Source: Rhabditoides inermis (taxonomy: Eukaryota > Nematoda > Chromadorea > Rhabditida > Rhabditidae). Taken from it: 64,000 bases of DNA. A program made the translations under genes and the position numbers. This document shows positions 13,501 to 25,700 of the stretch, in pieces (the first letter of the stretch is position 1; every line of letters begins with the position of its first letter). The notes under the pieces are model-generated. The model did no database searches, was not told where the DNA came from, and was given only the letters and a program-made list of their open reading frames with translations. Where the stretch lies: contig CAWZYM010000272.1 in NCBI GenBank assembly GCA_963966185.1, positions 936,001 through 1,000,000 of the forward strand, in the 5' to 3' direction.

Positions 13501-16094
13501 TCTGCTGCCAGTAGTCCCTGTTGAGGTAGCGAGCCAGAGGGTCGTCGGCGGGCAGATCAGTCACCGGCTCCTCTGCAACACACACAACACTACACACTAT
13601 CCATGAATCATGCTTCGGAAAACAACCTTACCAACTGCTGGTAGATTGTTCACCATCCACCCATAGACACACGCCCACAACCCCTCCACTCACCGGCAGT
13701 TCCCTTGTAGCCTCCTGCTCCTCCGATGGTGATGTCCGACGGGGCGAATGAGGTGAGGGAGGCGGCGTCGGCGGCGGCCGGCTGCAACCCGCCACTGCCA
13801 TTGTACAGCGACGCCAGGTTGCGAGAGCGCTCCTGCTCCTGCAAACAAGGCACTGTAAAAACACTCGTCTTTTTTCACGAATTGCATTCGACATCCATTC
13901 ATTCAAATGTCGCGCAGTTTTCTACTTGAAAGCTTCAAAAGATCGATTTCTTAGTTTCCCTACACGATCAACGCAATGACTAACCTCTTCCCGGCACTAA
14001 CTAACGCAAAATAAAAAAAGAGAAGAAACCACACAAAGAAACACGACTACACGCCTGCCTACCTTGGCCTCCTGTTCGCTCTGTGATATGGCGAGTGCGA
14101 GGGCGAGCTCCTCCTCCTCCTTCTCCTGCAGCTGGCGCTCCCTCTCCGCCGCCTCGGCCCGCGCCTGCGCCTCCGTCCTCGGACCACCGCCGCCGCCGCC
14201 AGAAGACGGCTCAGACTCAACACACACACTCATAGACACGCAAACACACCGACCGACATAGAAACCCATGTCACGTGACCCATGGAAATACTGAATCACA
14301 CACATCGTGTGAATACATAATTGTTCAGAGAGATAGACCCTCACAGAAAGTAATCTTTCTGTAGACAAACGCACAGAGCGACAGAGCCCCCAACTATCTC
14401 GCTGAACAGATTCAAATATCGAACACAACATACCGTCACCACCTTCGTAGACGATTTCTTTTTGAACAACGACTAAAGATGAGCACATGTATGACCTATG
14501 TGCACTGTCGTGCCCGCGTACCTTGATGGTGAATGGGTGGGGCTGGCCGCGGCCGTCCGGCTTCGGAGCGTCCTTGTTGAAGCACGTCTCGCACACACGC
14601 ACCTACAAGTTCGTAGAGGATCGTTCGACATTTATATACCCGAATATGACATACAGTGAGACAAGATCGTAGAGGCTAACGCTGAGTGAGAAAGGACAGT
14701 AGAAAGACACGCCACACGCGCGGACCTAGCAAGCGATTAGTAAAGACACAGAACACAGTGCAATACCAAACAAAATACGTGGTAGTGGTTGTCATGTGGT
14801 CAATGATCGAATCAACATTTTTTTTTCAAAGTGAAAAAAAACAGCCCACTCACGGGCTTCTCGATTCCGAACTGGGGGAGGAGCATCTGCTGGCTGGAGC
14901 AGCGGTCGCAGAAGATCTGTCCGCACGCGCGGCAGTGGTGCTTGCGAGTCAGCAGTCCGAACGCCGAGCGGCAACTGAAAAGTGGATGAAAGATACAAAG
15001 CGAAACAACAAGCCGTTGCACAACGAGTATTGCGCACGAAGACAGACTCGGCTAAGTATCATCAATCGGCTTTTAAAAAATTACAAAAAAGACATGTTTA
15101 ATTAAGGAACTTTCATCGTCTAGACAAGGGTCGTAACTTTTGTAAAGGTATTTTGCTTGAAAAAAAATGAACCGTAACGCACCGGTAGCACTCGTCGCCC
15201 TCGGCCCACTCGGGGGCGACCTGCGCGGCAAACATCGCGTCCGCCTCCTGAAACACATATATATCACATAGTACGAAAAACTTACAACGAATAACGTGTG
15301 AACGATATCCTATACGCACACATCACACAAGTACTAAGATGTCGACAGGTGTAAGCGTAAACGATATCATGCACTCCACGTATTTCGACACAGCGTATTT
15401 CGTCACAGTGTGCACACCTTGATGCTGGGGAAGTCGAATCCGGCGAGCTTCATGAGGTTGTGCGTGTCGACCACCATCTTGTACTCGGGCCGCGCCGCAA
15501 ACGCCATCGCCCAGCACTGCAGCAGCTCTAGCACCTTGTTCTTCACCTGCAAGCGGCTTGAGACATGGTAGTGTATTAAAATTATTGTTTAGTCACTCAG
15601 CGGGAACCAAGTAAAACAACTGAAACTGAACTTGAAAAAAGGTTTGAAAAACACTAACCGTGTCGGCTTTGCTCTCAATGCCAAGGTTCTTGAACTCCTC
15701 CATAAACTCGCGAGTCGATATCTCAGTGTGGATCTGTGATTAATCGATAAGCCATCAAGCTATCGATAACTAGTGCCCACCCTAGCGCCGCAGTTCTTGA
15801 CGCACGCTTCGAGCACGTGGAGCCCGTGCAGAGCCGAGTGCGGGTTCTCGGCGTGAATGCGCTTCCGGATAGACGTCATTGCAGTCTTCGCACTGCATAT
15901 CACATGTATTCCTCGGAAAATTGTCTGATTCGCACTCACGGCACTTCGTTTCCACGAATGAGATCGACGCACTCGAGGATCGCATCCCAGTTCGTCTCCA
16001 GCAGCGTGCTGTCTGTCGCTCTTTCTGAAAACTTGTGTAACAGCGAATATGAGTACTCGTACTTACCAAGCGCCTTGTCGAATCGCTTTGCCAT
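7526..16094 (-). CDS. HGS: HGS/Hrs, ESCRT-0 subunit (VHS-FYVE-UIM-coiled coil), 22 exons
   Basis: Exons 5' to 3' (minus strand): 16067-16094, 15940-16024, 15781-15892, 15659-15733, 15418-15546, 15183-15247, 14854-14974, 14522-14602, about 14063-14209, 13694-13838, 13463-13572, 13236-13352, 12986-13063, 11079-11153, 10889-10961, 10555-10661, 8733-8798, 8460-8586, 8114-8322, 7843-8061, 7692-7758, 7526-7596. They sum to 768 codons; human HGS has 777. Order of domains: VHS (starts [19 protein letters not shown]), FYVE zinc finger with RKHHCRACG and its Cys pairs, one UIM ([15 protein letters not shown]), a [10 protein letters not shown] block, a coiled coil with MRGRSIAND and KLEMMRQKK, then a Gln/Pro/Ala-rich tail. 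It ends LISFD, the same clathrin-box terminus as vertebrate Hrs. It binds PI3P and ubiquitinated cargo on early endosomes and starts ESCRT sorting. A collagen gene lies antisense in the intron 11154-12985. Long CAG tracts encode the poly-Gln runs. Confidence 0.95.
8587..8732. repeat. GGGAGA hexamer repeat in an HGS intron
   Basis: About 8600-8695 is a nearly perfect tandem array of the hexamer GGGAGA, passing into (GA)n up to about 8720. It fills almost all of a 146-bp HGS intron. On the HGS transcript it reads as a pyrimidine-rich CTCTCC array next to the 3' splice site side. Confidence 0.85.
8799..10554 (-). other. Large HGS intron with diverged internal duplication
   Basis: A 1.76-kb intron with no gene recognised. 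Two blocks, about 9070-9310 and 9530-9745, resemble each other. Both contain gTGTCAATGGTCT-like and CTATGACAAAAATCAC strings, followed by a GACCAA...ATTAAATC string at similar spacing. They are probably an old local duplication. CT-rich tracts lie at about 9437-9452 and 9800-9875. Confidence 0.45.
11519..11527 (+). promoter_or_regulatory. TATA box of the nested collagen gene
   Basis: CTATAAAAC lies about 260 bp before the collagen ATG. Just downstream a good donor (AAG|GTAAGT, donor at 11583) and an acceptor (TTTGCACAG, ending 11778) two bases before the ATG define either a 5' UTR intron or a spliced-leader acceptor site. The sequence alone cannot tell which. Confidence 0.5.
11781..12762 (+). 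CDS. Nematode cuticle collagen (307 aa, 2 exons), nested in HGS intron
   Basis: Exons 11781-11945 and 12004-12762 make 307 residues, the usual size for a cuticle collagen. The first 55 residues form the nematode cuticle collagen N-terminal domain: a short cytoplasmic head, then a hydrophobic segment ([19 protein letters not shown]) acting as a signal anchor. A basic/polar linker follows, then a Cys pair (CNGCC). Next come Gly-X-Y blocks broken by Cys-containing interruptions (about residues 118-280), and a C-terminal domain [19 protein letters not shown] ending in three Arg. The product would trimerise in the secretory pathway of hypodermal cells and be crosslinked into cuticle. The gene lies wholly inside an HGS intron on the opposite strand with its own TATA box and an AATAAA signal at about 12788. 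I cannot assign it to a named collagen subgroup. Confidence 0.95.
12788..12795 (+). terminator. Polyadenylation signal of collagen gene
   Basis: AAATAAAACC about 27 bp after the collagen stop codon gives the short 3' UTR typical of cuticle collagen genes. Confidence 0.6.
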
Positions 16095-16758
16095 GGTGAG
16101 CCACGGACTGTCGACTGAAACGGCGTGCATCGTGAACGAATGTAGTGTAAAGGCGCGGATGATCGCGAGCGGAACATGGCGAAAGCGATATCGATTCGAT
16201 CCACAAAAACCCGTTATGCACGATCCAATAACGACAGAGTGAAGACAAACGAGAGAACGAAAATAAGATGAGAGAAATTATGAAATCAGCTGGCATACGA
16301 CATGACTCAGCTGATTGCTTCGAACGCACACACTTTTGGTTGTGTGAAACACGCCCCACCCATTTTCGCGACGCGTCAACACATAATGGATGCAATATCG
16401 ATTGAGTGTGGTCTGAATGATTCGCTTCTCGTTTCTCCGCCATCCATTGTTTTCATATCATGCCTTGCGATTTGTGTTATCTATACAGTGCTGAATCATT
16501 CATTTTAATCTCTGATAAACGTTTCTGTATCTATATCTCATGGATCGGTTTCACATTTTCTCACACCTCCGTCATCAAGATGCCAACCTTTCCCGTTCCG
16601 ATACATTACATTTCTTGTCTTGTTTTTGTTGTTGTTATAATTTTCAGTTGTATAGTTGCATCAGTAACTGCTAATTAATCATTGTTTATAATCATACGAG
16701 TTTGGCCACGTTTAAGGCGGCTGATGCGCTCGCGAACTGGTTTGACAAAGGATAAGCA
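16095..16758. promoter_or_regulatory. Divergent HGS/WASP intergenic region
   Basis: About 665 bp separates the HGS ATG (minus, 16094) from the WASP ATG (plus, 16759). It must hold both promoters unless 5' UTR exons lie elsewhere. A CGCCCCACCC GC-box-like string sits at about 16352-16361. No convincing TATA box is seen for either gene. HGS and WASP proteins both act on endosomal membranes, so shared regulation is plausible but not shown. Confidence 0.5.
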
Positions 16759-19700
16759 ATGATGGCATATCCACCCCAGCCCAAGACAAGTATGATGTAT
16801 GGTGAGTAACTAGCATATTATCAACATAAAAATTGCTTGTGTCCATATATAGCATGTTGACTGAAACATGCGCGCGCCCGTACATGCCCAACCTCGGTCT
16901 CAGCAATTACGGATTCCCTCCTTCGCTAGGTGGAGTTGATCCGGCTTACTACTACGCCTTCCCGACTAGTATCGTGAAAACAAACATTTAGCATGGCATC
17001 AGTTGAATGCACCCGCATTCATTCCGAATGATTGACGTCGATTCACTCTGGATTGACGTAGGTACTGTAGCTAGTTCCAAGATGTTTAAACTAATTATAA
17101 TGTTACATGAAGATGTTTACGTTGTTCAGGAGCGGGCGGAGAACCCGTGCGCAATCGCAAGAAGCGCCCGCCAAACGCGGGCAGTCATTTGCTGAACGAG
17201 CAGGAGAACATCCAGCTTTTTGCCTGTTTGGGATCCGACAATGTAAGTGAGATATTTTGTATTGTGAGTTCTAAATAATTTGTAGGTGTCGCTGGCGGCG
17301 GCAGTAGCAGAGGTGCTTCGCGAGGAGCGCGGTCGCTGGCAGCGCGTCCATCGCGGTATCATATCACTAGTCAAGGTGAGTTACATTCACATTTTCCTCG
17401 ACTGCCACTCTGATTATTTCGATATACGTGATTTGTTATCAAGGATTACGCGAACCGTGCCTACTTCATACGAGTATTCGATATCTATGCGAGTCAACAA
17501 CTATGGGAGCACAAAGTGTGAGTGCTTTTTAGATGTTGAATGTTTGTGGGTTTTTTTTATTGTTTGCAATGTCCAACTATTTGTATCTTGTCGAGTCTCG
17601 CGTTAGAGCGTAGGGTTTCTCCATTTCTACCCAAATTCGCTTTTTAAGCGCGCCTTTCTTTGCAAGCGCAATGCATTCTGTGCCGACGCACACCCACTTT
17701 TTGTGATAGCAGTCGATATTCTTGAAAGCACTCGTGTGCCACACTGCGAGCCGCCGTCACATTCCCATATTCGCCGAGGTGTCGCGTTTCCATACAACTT
17801 GGAACTTGTTCGCCTCGCCCTCGCGCTTCTGGTATTTGGCGTTTGGCGCTACACAATCAATAATCACCCTTTGAAATGGACGGCTTATCGTAAGTGAATT
17901 GAAGACCTTTTCATCGATAAGCATAACTTTCATGTGTCAACTGCGTTGATCTTATCACCGTGATTGCTGAGCCATTTTTTTTCGCTCGAATCAGTGAGAA
18001 TCGCCAAAAAGGACGGTTGTTAAATGATAGCCATGTTTGTTTCTATTATTAAGATCGCTTGCAGAGTATCACATACAAGTTCATTATAAATGATTCACTC
18101 ACTATCATTTGTTTACGATTTTGATGTTTCAGATACAAGGGCTTCCAAGCGGCCAGCTATCAAGCATGCACCCAGCTTCTCACATTTGAATCCGAGGACA
18201 GGACGATGGTGTGTGTTTTTTATTGATTACATGTTATCATGGTGTATACACATAATCCTTACATTTACATTTGTGTTTTAATGTTGTAAACATAATTCAT
18301 TATTATTCAAATTAATTCAGGTGTACGGCATCAGCTTTGCGTCGTCGAGCGAGTCGAAGCAGTTTCAGGATCATCTCGACAAGCGATTGGAGCAGGAGAG
18401 AAAAGGTGCGTCGATCCGTCCATCACCATCACTTCTTCCTCTTTATCTCACCCGCCTCTGCCATGTCGTGTAGGCGATGCGCTGACTCTTGACATTCCGG
18501 CCCTGTTGTCTTGTTGATCCGAAAAACAAACAATAGGAGAAGAGAAGTGCGGCCAGCTAGCACTCTCTTCGCCCCCTTTTTGTGACTATGTGCAATGGGA
18601 GAAGCGAAAGTGGAGCGAGGGATCGGCGGTATTTGGTACCGATTGCAATATCTAGTTGTTTTGATCGCGCAGATCCCCCTGCCGCTGTATCGGATTGTTG
18701 TGATACAGCGGGTGTATGAATGGAGTGACCGGTGTATTTTACAGACAGAGAGAGGGGGATCATGCAGACTGTATTGAATAGACAGCTGGAGGAGAATGGA
18801 GAGAGCGAGAGAGAAGAGGGTTATAGAAAACCCATCTAAACCACACCGTATTCACATAGTACAAACTGGTATGGCCGAGACCCCAGGATCATTCCATTTA
18901 TGCGAGGCGGTTATTGTGTGCTGGTTGCGCAAAGCCACCCCTTTTCTGCACCGGGAGATGTTGAATGAAAGCGTACTGCGTAGTCTGCCCTGTAGTGAAT
19001 AGATGGGACAGTGTTGATTCACTCACTACTATATCTGACTGTGCCTATTTTTGAGACAGGGAGTATAATGAGTTCACTGTGACTGTATTCTTATGAGAGT
19101 CCGACGGCACATCTATGATTCACTCCATCACATATCACATTCGCACTTGTGTAAATGTCATCACGAAATGAGACGTGTGACGTGATCTGATAAGCGAAAG
19201 GTGCGCGCGCCGAGCGGCTCTTTGCCGATAACTGATGATTATACCATGTAAATGCTAAGCGATGCGTATACGTCTGCGTTCACGGATGTTTGAACCCGGT
19301 CCACGACCACGCCTCGAGGGATCTGCACAGCGCATGTGCCGGCGACCCGCTTTTTGCGCGACCTTTGTCGGCCGCTCGTTTGTCTGCTCTGCCGGTTCCG
19401 TTTTCTTCCTCATTGGACGCACTTGCACAATGGGTTTGACAAGAGAGTGGATAGAGAAGAGGTGTTGAGTTACCGGTTGCATGCAAGGTGCAAGGATGCA
19501 AGTGCGCACATGACGAAAAAAAGTGAGGCTCATCTGCACTTGAGTTTTTCGTTTAGTCATCACGAACTACGGAAAATGAAGAGGGGTAGCCAGCGCTGCG
19601 AGGATCGAGGAGGTAGAAAGAAAACCGTAGACCGGTCTTGGTTTTTCTAAAGATACTCATTCGTGATAAGTGGGGATATGTGTTCCGCGACACTTCATAG

Positions 19701-22700
19701 GGCAGCCATGTTGTCTGTTTGTCTTCTCGTTGTGAGAGTGATTTACAAAAAAGAGACATGGACACAACACGAGCACGCACGTTAGCGAGAAGAAATGGAT
19801 GTAAATGCATTGAGGGAATTAACCTGCCTCTTGCGAGGTTCACCTGCCATCTCTCTTTTTTGTGAACCCTATTTGGGTCGTCTCGATTTCATGGGCCTGG
19901 GAGAGTGATTGGACACCGACACACACTGAGAGGCTGGCTGGCGGAGAACAAGTGATTAATTGGGACATGCCATAATGTGAAAGAGGAATCGCATCGCATA
20001 AAGTCGGAATGTTTCATGACTAGTTCCCGAATGAATGATTATGCTCAACAACGTTCTGGTGAACTGGAAAAACTGACAACTTGTTTTATTGCATGTGTGT
20101 ATGTGTTTGCATAGAGTCGTCTATAGGGGTTGTACACGTGAGTTGGCTTGGCGCTTGGTGGGGTGATAGTGTGCCGCCCTGTCGAGCATGAATGTGCGGG
20201 GCGCTGTTTGTGTATGGGATGATGATGAATGGTGGATCGTTGTACGAGTCGCGATTCTTTTCTCCCGCCGGGTCGCGTGCAGGAGTGCCGGTGTGGCATC
20301 AACGCATTGCCACTGCGTGATTTGCGAGGTGCTGCCCGGTCCGGTCCGCACTCCCGTCTCGTGTCCTCGTTGCTCTCTCCCGATTGACGGGTGAGAGATA
20401 GTCTCCCTCGCCCTCTGGCCGCGCGCCAGCCGAGGGAAGAGTTGAAGTCCCGCCCACACCGCTCCCTCAACCGGGCCACCGCCAGCCTTTGCCCGCCCCA
20501 ACTGTACCATCTCTTGTCACACTGCGCAGAAGAAAGATACTGATTTTTAACTGATATTTTCTGATCTGGAAAGAGTTTAATACTCTATTTATATTTTTGC
20601 TGTGCGCCTGATCTATGTGGTCGGTGGTGAGTGAGGATCCGGGAGGCCGGTACAGGAACTACCACTATCAACACGAGGACAACTATGGGACATACTCCCG
20701 CTCCCAGCTGCACAACGGCGGCTGCGCTTCGTTCCCCGAATCGGGCGTTTACTCGCCGTCGCCCGAGTTCTACCGTCCGAGCTCGCGTGTGAAGCACCAG
20801 CGCCAGCCGGACGTGGAAGTGGAACAGTACGACAATGTCGACTACCCCATCTACGGAGGCCGGCAGCGCCACCCGCACTCTGCCTCGTCCAACTCGTCCG
20901 GTTCAGACTACCTGGACGAGCAGCAGCCGTCGCCGATGCGCGAGCAGTACTACTGCGACGAGCCAGTGTACGGACAGTATCGTCGTCTGCCGACCGATGC
21001 GTACTTTTATTCTCGTGACGACGACGCGCAGCCACCACCGCCGTGTCCCCCGCCCGATTACTCACCGCCGTTTGCCAAGAATAGAGTGCGGTTCGAGGTG
21101 GCGAGTGCGAGTGTGAGTCGATGCAATTCGCGCGCCGGCTCGCGATTGGACCCCCGTGACTACTATTCGGAGCAGCGGCAGTCGTCACACTACGCGGCGC
21201 CCATTGTCGGAGGTGGCGAGAGCGTGTCGGTGCGCGTCGACCATCCCTTCTTTGAGCGGCAACACGAGGAGAGCATGTACGGGTCCGTGTACGCTGCCGG
21301 ACAGGGAGGACGGGGAGTTGGAGGAGGAGGAGGAGGAGAGCGTCGCATCTATCCTGTGAACGGGCGGGGAGATTTGTGCGAGGAGGTGATCTACCAGGCG
21401 CTTCCGTCGCGGCTGCACACCAGGCGCACAGAGAGGGTGGAGCCCGCGTATCTGCCACCGAGACCGGAACGCAAGAAGTCTATTGTGGCCGCGGAGAAAA
21501 AGCCGTCACTCCCGCCACTCCCGCCGAACCCTCCAGCCAAGGAACGCGTGCAGCGATATGAGAGGAGGAAGGAGGAGCAGCGGACGGAGCATGATCGAGT
21601 CGGGGAGAGTGGCGGTGTCAATCAAGGTGTGGTTTTCTATATTCCTGTTATGTGTCTAGTTGGCGTGCCACGGTTCCTTTTCCGGTTGCGGCGGCGCGGG
21701 TTTTGAATAGTTGCATGTCAACAATGCTGGCGCGGTACGAGTCGGTCGGGTCGAGTAATTAGAGAGGGGTGTATCGCGTGTCTTGTAACATTTGGAATCC
21801 CCACTTGACTCGACGCTGACCTTGATACGGCATTGTGGTAGGAGGGAATGGGGGAGCCTGAGTGAAAGTAGCGGAACGGTGTCATTCTGATTGTAGCTCT
21901 TCAATTTCAGATGTGTAGATCTGCGCTATTGGAAGTGTGGTTCTGATTGGATTGGATTGTTTGAGCTCTCTTGTGGTTTCTAGCATTAGGGTCGATTGGA
22001 TTCGGAGAGAGATTGGATTGAGAGAGAAAGCGCCGAGTGTGACTGTGCCTGACCACTTGAGTTCTCACTCGATCACACTGAACATGCGAGTGCAGGGATT
22101 AGGTATATGACGGGGAGGGGAAAGACATGTGTATGCACTAATGTCGAGTTGATTGCACTGTGACTGTGACAAGACGCGTACTGTAGGGATGTTTGTGAAA
22201 GTCGAAGAGGTGAGGAGCTTTGAGCGTATACTGTTTGTGCTGTCCCGCAATGTTGCAATGTTAGTGCGGGGTTGATACATGATAGCATGTTGATAGAATG
22301 AGTATCATGCTTGTGCTTTGGAGGACACTATGCGGGGGCACAGGAAGAAAAGAAGAGTGTGTTTGTGTGTGTGTGATGTGATTTTATCGTGTTTGATTAG
22401 CCGCCAGGCCGCCACGGCTGGAGAGAGAAGAGAGAAGGGGTGACGCGTTGAGCGGACCGGCGGCATGAGTTGCACTATCATTGAAAATACACAGGAGAAA
22501 ATGGCCGCGCGGATGTCTATGTTGGAAAACACTCGAGTCATATGAAGTGGTGAAAATAGGGAGAACTAGTGCGGTGTACTCTATTTTGATGTTCTACTAG
22601 TTGGAAAGGAGAATCGAGGAGATCTCGCGTTGTTGTGTTTTTGTTGAGCGTTGGAACTGTTGACACAGCTGTAATGTGAGAGCGAGAGAGCATGGGAATA

Positions 22701-25700
22701 GGCATTGCGATCATGTGAGAACGGTGTGGTGGCGTGAATTATGGAGAGACTGAAGACTCACTGTGACACTGCTGGCTGGGCTGTGCGAGAGTGCGATGCG
22801 TCCTCTCGCGAGTCCCACCGACTGTGGCGCCGCGCTGTTGATTAGTTTCCAACCGTCGCTCGTAGTGTACAGACTGAATGGTGGGCTCGACTTATAATAT
22901 AGTATGGGATATGTAAGCTACATAGGTTATATGAATTATAGTTCTAGTTATGCGAGACGTGTTGTTGATGTGTGGTGCGTTGCAGGTGCGGCAGGAGGTG
23001 TGCAGAAGGAGCGCGCGCCCGGCATCCCCACAGCGGCCAGGTACGGAGCCGCCCCGCCCGACATGCCACGAGCACTCGCCCAGTCGCCCTACAATGCTGT
23101 GTTAGTTGTGTTTTTGTATTTTTTGCACATGTTGTGCATTTGTTTTTCTCTGTAATGCCGGTTTAGGAATCGTATGCGCCTGAAAGTGAAGGCGAAGCGA
23201 GTGTGGCGTGTGCTGAAAGAGTGTGCATAGTAGTGGCTCGACTGCGTGGGTGATGTGTGATTGCAGGGGAGTGTCGGTGCCGGTGGTGCTGCCAGCAGCC
23301 AGTTCACACGAGAAGGAGAGCGGCGGATGGTTCAACAGGAAGAAGAAGGACAAAAACAAGAAGAAACCCAAGATTGACAAAGGCCAAATCTCCAACCCCA
23401 CCAACTTTGTGTGAGTCGTTGGGGTGCGCGATTGACGCTCGAGAAGGTCGCGCGTGAAAGGGAGAGAGGATCTATGAAGACAGTTGGCGTTAATTGTCTC
23501 GTCATGGTTTGGAGCAAAAAGAGGAGAGTGGATGAGCAGACGGATTATGATTAGTTGTCTGAGCTGATGGAGAACGGGGTTGGGTGTTTGACACTTAGTT
23601 ACTTGTTTTGTTTGCTTTCACTTTTCGCCGTCGATTGATTTGAGTTTGTCAGAGCTATTAGTTCTATATTTGGTGGAGGGGAGAGGGTTTGTAAGACGAA
23701 GGTGGTGAGTCGGCGGGAGTGAAATGCAGTGTGTGCCTAACTGTGGCGGCGGCGCGTTTTTTCGACGCGTTAAACGTAGTTTCTCGGGTATGAGAGTGGA
23801 CGGACGAAAGATGATCAGGAGAGAGAAGACACGAGAGACTGTGCGAGTGGAGGAGGGGCAAAGGGAAGGGCGAGCGCGTGTTGCTCTGTTAGTGTATTTG
23901 GGGGTGCTGAAGAGCTGAAGAGGAGAGAGAGAGGCGGCTGAGACTCTCGGTCAACATTGCAAACATGGGTGGGGGTGATGGGGCATTTTGGAGTAGTGAT
24001 TGAGTGGAGGGGGCTTGGAAGGTACTGGGAGTAAGAGAAAGATACAACGATGAGTATGCGGTTTAAAGTTTAACGTCTAACGCTCTCGTTGAACGCATAC
24101 CTAACGCACTTAGCATGTGCGAGAGAGCGAGGGATTGTGATTGATTGTTTTAGGCCATATTCAACTTGTTTCCTTTCAGTCACAAGGCTCACGTGGGATG
24201 GGACCAAGACACTGGCTACAGCAACTCGATGACGGACGATCCGATGGACGACTCTATCAAGAGCATACTGCAGGTGGGTGGAGAGGAAGGGGATGAGATA
24301 GAGAAAGAGAAAGAAAAAGAAAAAGAGAGAAAGAGAAAGAGAGCCTCTCGATTGCAGGCAGCCGGCGAGGATCCGAAGGCGCTGAGCAAGAAGACGATCA
24401 AGTTTGTCTACGACTTTATCGACAACTACAAGGCGCAGGAGGAGCACGGCATTGCTTCGGTCGACAAGTGAGTGCGGTTCGGAGTGCTCGTATTTTGTGT
24501 AGCGTTATGGTTTTTGACTGGTGCCCACATTTGCACATTTGCATAGCTTGACGTTTCATCCCGCATCATTTGGCTGCTGTGTGTCTGGTCTGGATCGGCG
24601 GTCAGCAGAGGCGGGCGCGGTCGCAGTGTCATTTCTCGTGTACTGACCGCTACTGACTGACCGACTGCTCGAATGGCGCGCAGGAAGACGAGGAGGGTGT
24701 CGCAGCGGGTGCAGCTGCCCGCGTCGCTGGCGATGGAGGTGGAGCCGACAGCCCGCCGGCTCTCGCTGCCCGCCGGTCTACTCCCCCTCCGCAAGATTGT
24801 CTTCCAGCCATCGAGCGACACTGAGTCGGATACTAACCTCACTAGCCAGGAGCGCGCCCTGGGGCGGCCCGTCATGTTGCGATAGTCAGTCGGCGTCGTT
24901 GTCGTTGTCGGTATCCTCACCCTCACCCCTGCTCGTTTCAGCTTTGCCCCGAATGGCCGGGCGGTTCCTCCGGCGGCGTCTGGCTGGCCGGCTGCTGCCC
25001 CGGCAGTGTCGTCTCCGTCTCCGTCGGGTGGAGGGGCGCCCCCGCCGCCTCCATCGCGGACCGCCTCGGCTGCCGGTGGCTCTGCCCCGTCCCGTCCCCC
25101 GCCGCCCCCGCCCGCCGGAGCGCCCCGTGGAGCCAGACCGCTCCCGCAGGTACTGTGTTTCGAACTTGTTACGGTTACTATCGGAAACTATCTGTATCGA
25201 CCATGAACATTGATGTTTGCAGGTGCCTCCCTCGCCGCAGCAGCAGAGTCGACCGGCCGATGTGCCGCCACCACCACCGCCGCCTCCCCCTCCAATGGGT
25301 GGAATGGGAGGAGGAGGAGGAGGAGGTGGAGGAGGAGCGCCCCCTCCCCCACCGCCGCCCCCGCCCCCGCCTTTGCCTGCTGTCGGTGAGTGGACATGTG
25401 GGAGTGGGAGAGTGGGTTGGTGAATGATACTATTGTCGTGTGTTTAGGTGGAGGCCCGCCCGGCCCGCCCCCACCGCCGCCGCCTCCCGGAGGAGCAGCG
25501 CCTCCGCCGCCCCAGGCCATGGGTCTGCCCCCGCCGCAGAACAATCGCGGAAACTTGCTGGCGGTGAGTGTGTAGAATATCTCATACTTGTGACATGCAA
25601 TGTTCTATTCCAGTTGTGTTTTTGAAGTATTCGTTTTTGTTTTTATCCTCACTGTTTTGCAGGAGATCCAGGCTGGCAAGCAGCTTCGCTCTGTGCAGTC

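Noticed and set aside
17644..17856. Minus-strand frame in a WASP intron with protein-like stretch
   Set aside because: Stops interrupt the best-looking frame and no splice partners were found; WASP splices across it cleanly from 17517 to 18133.
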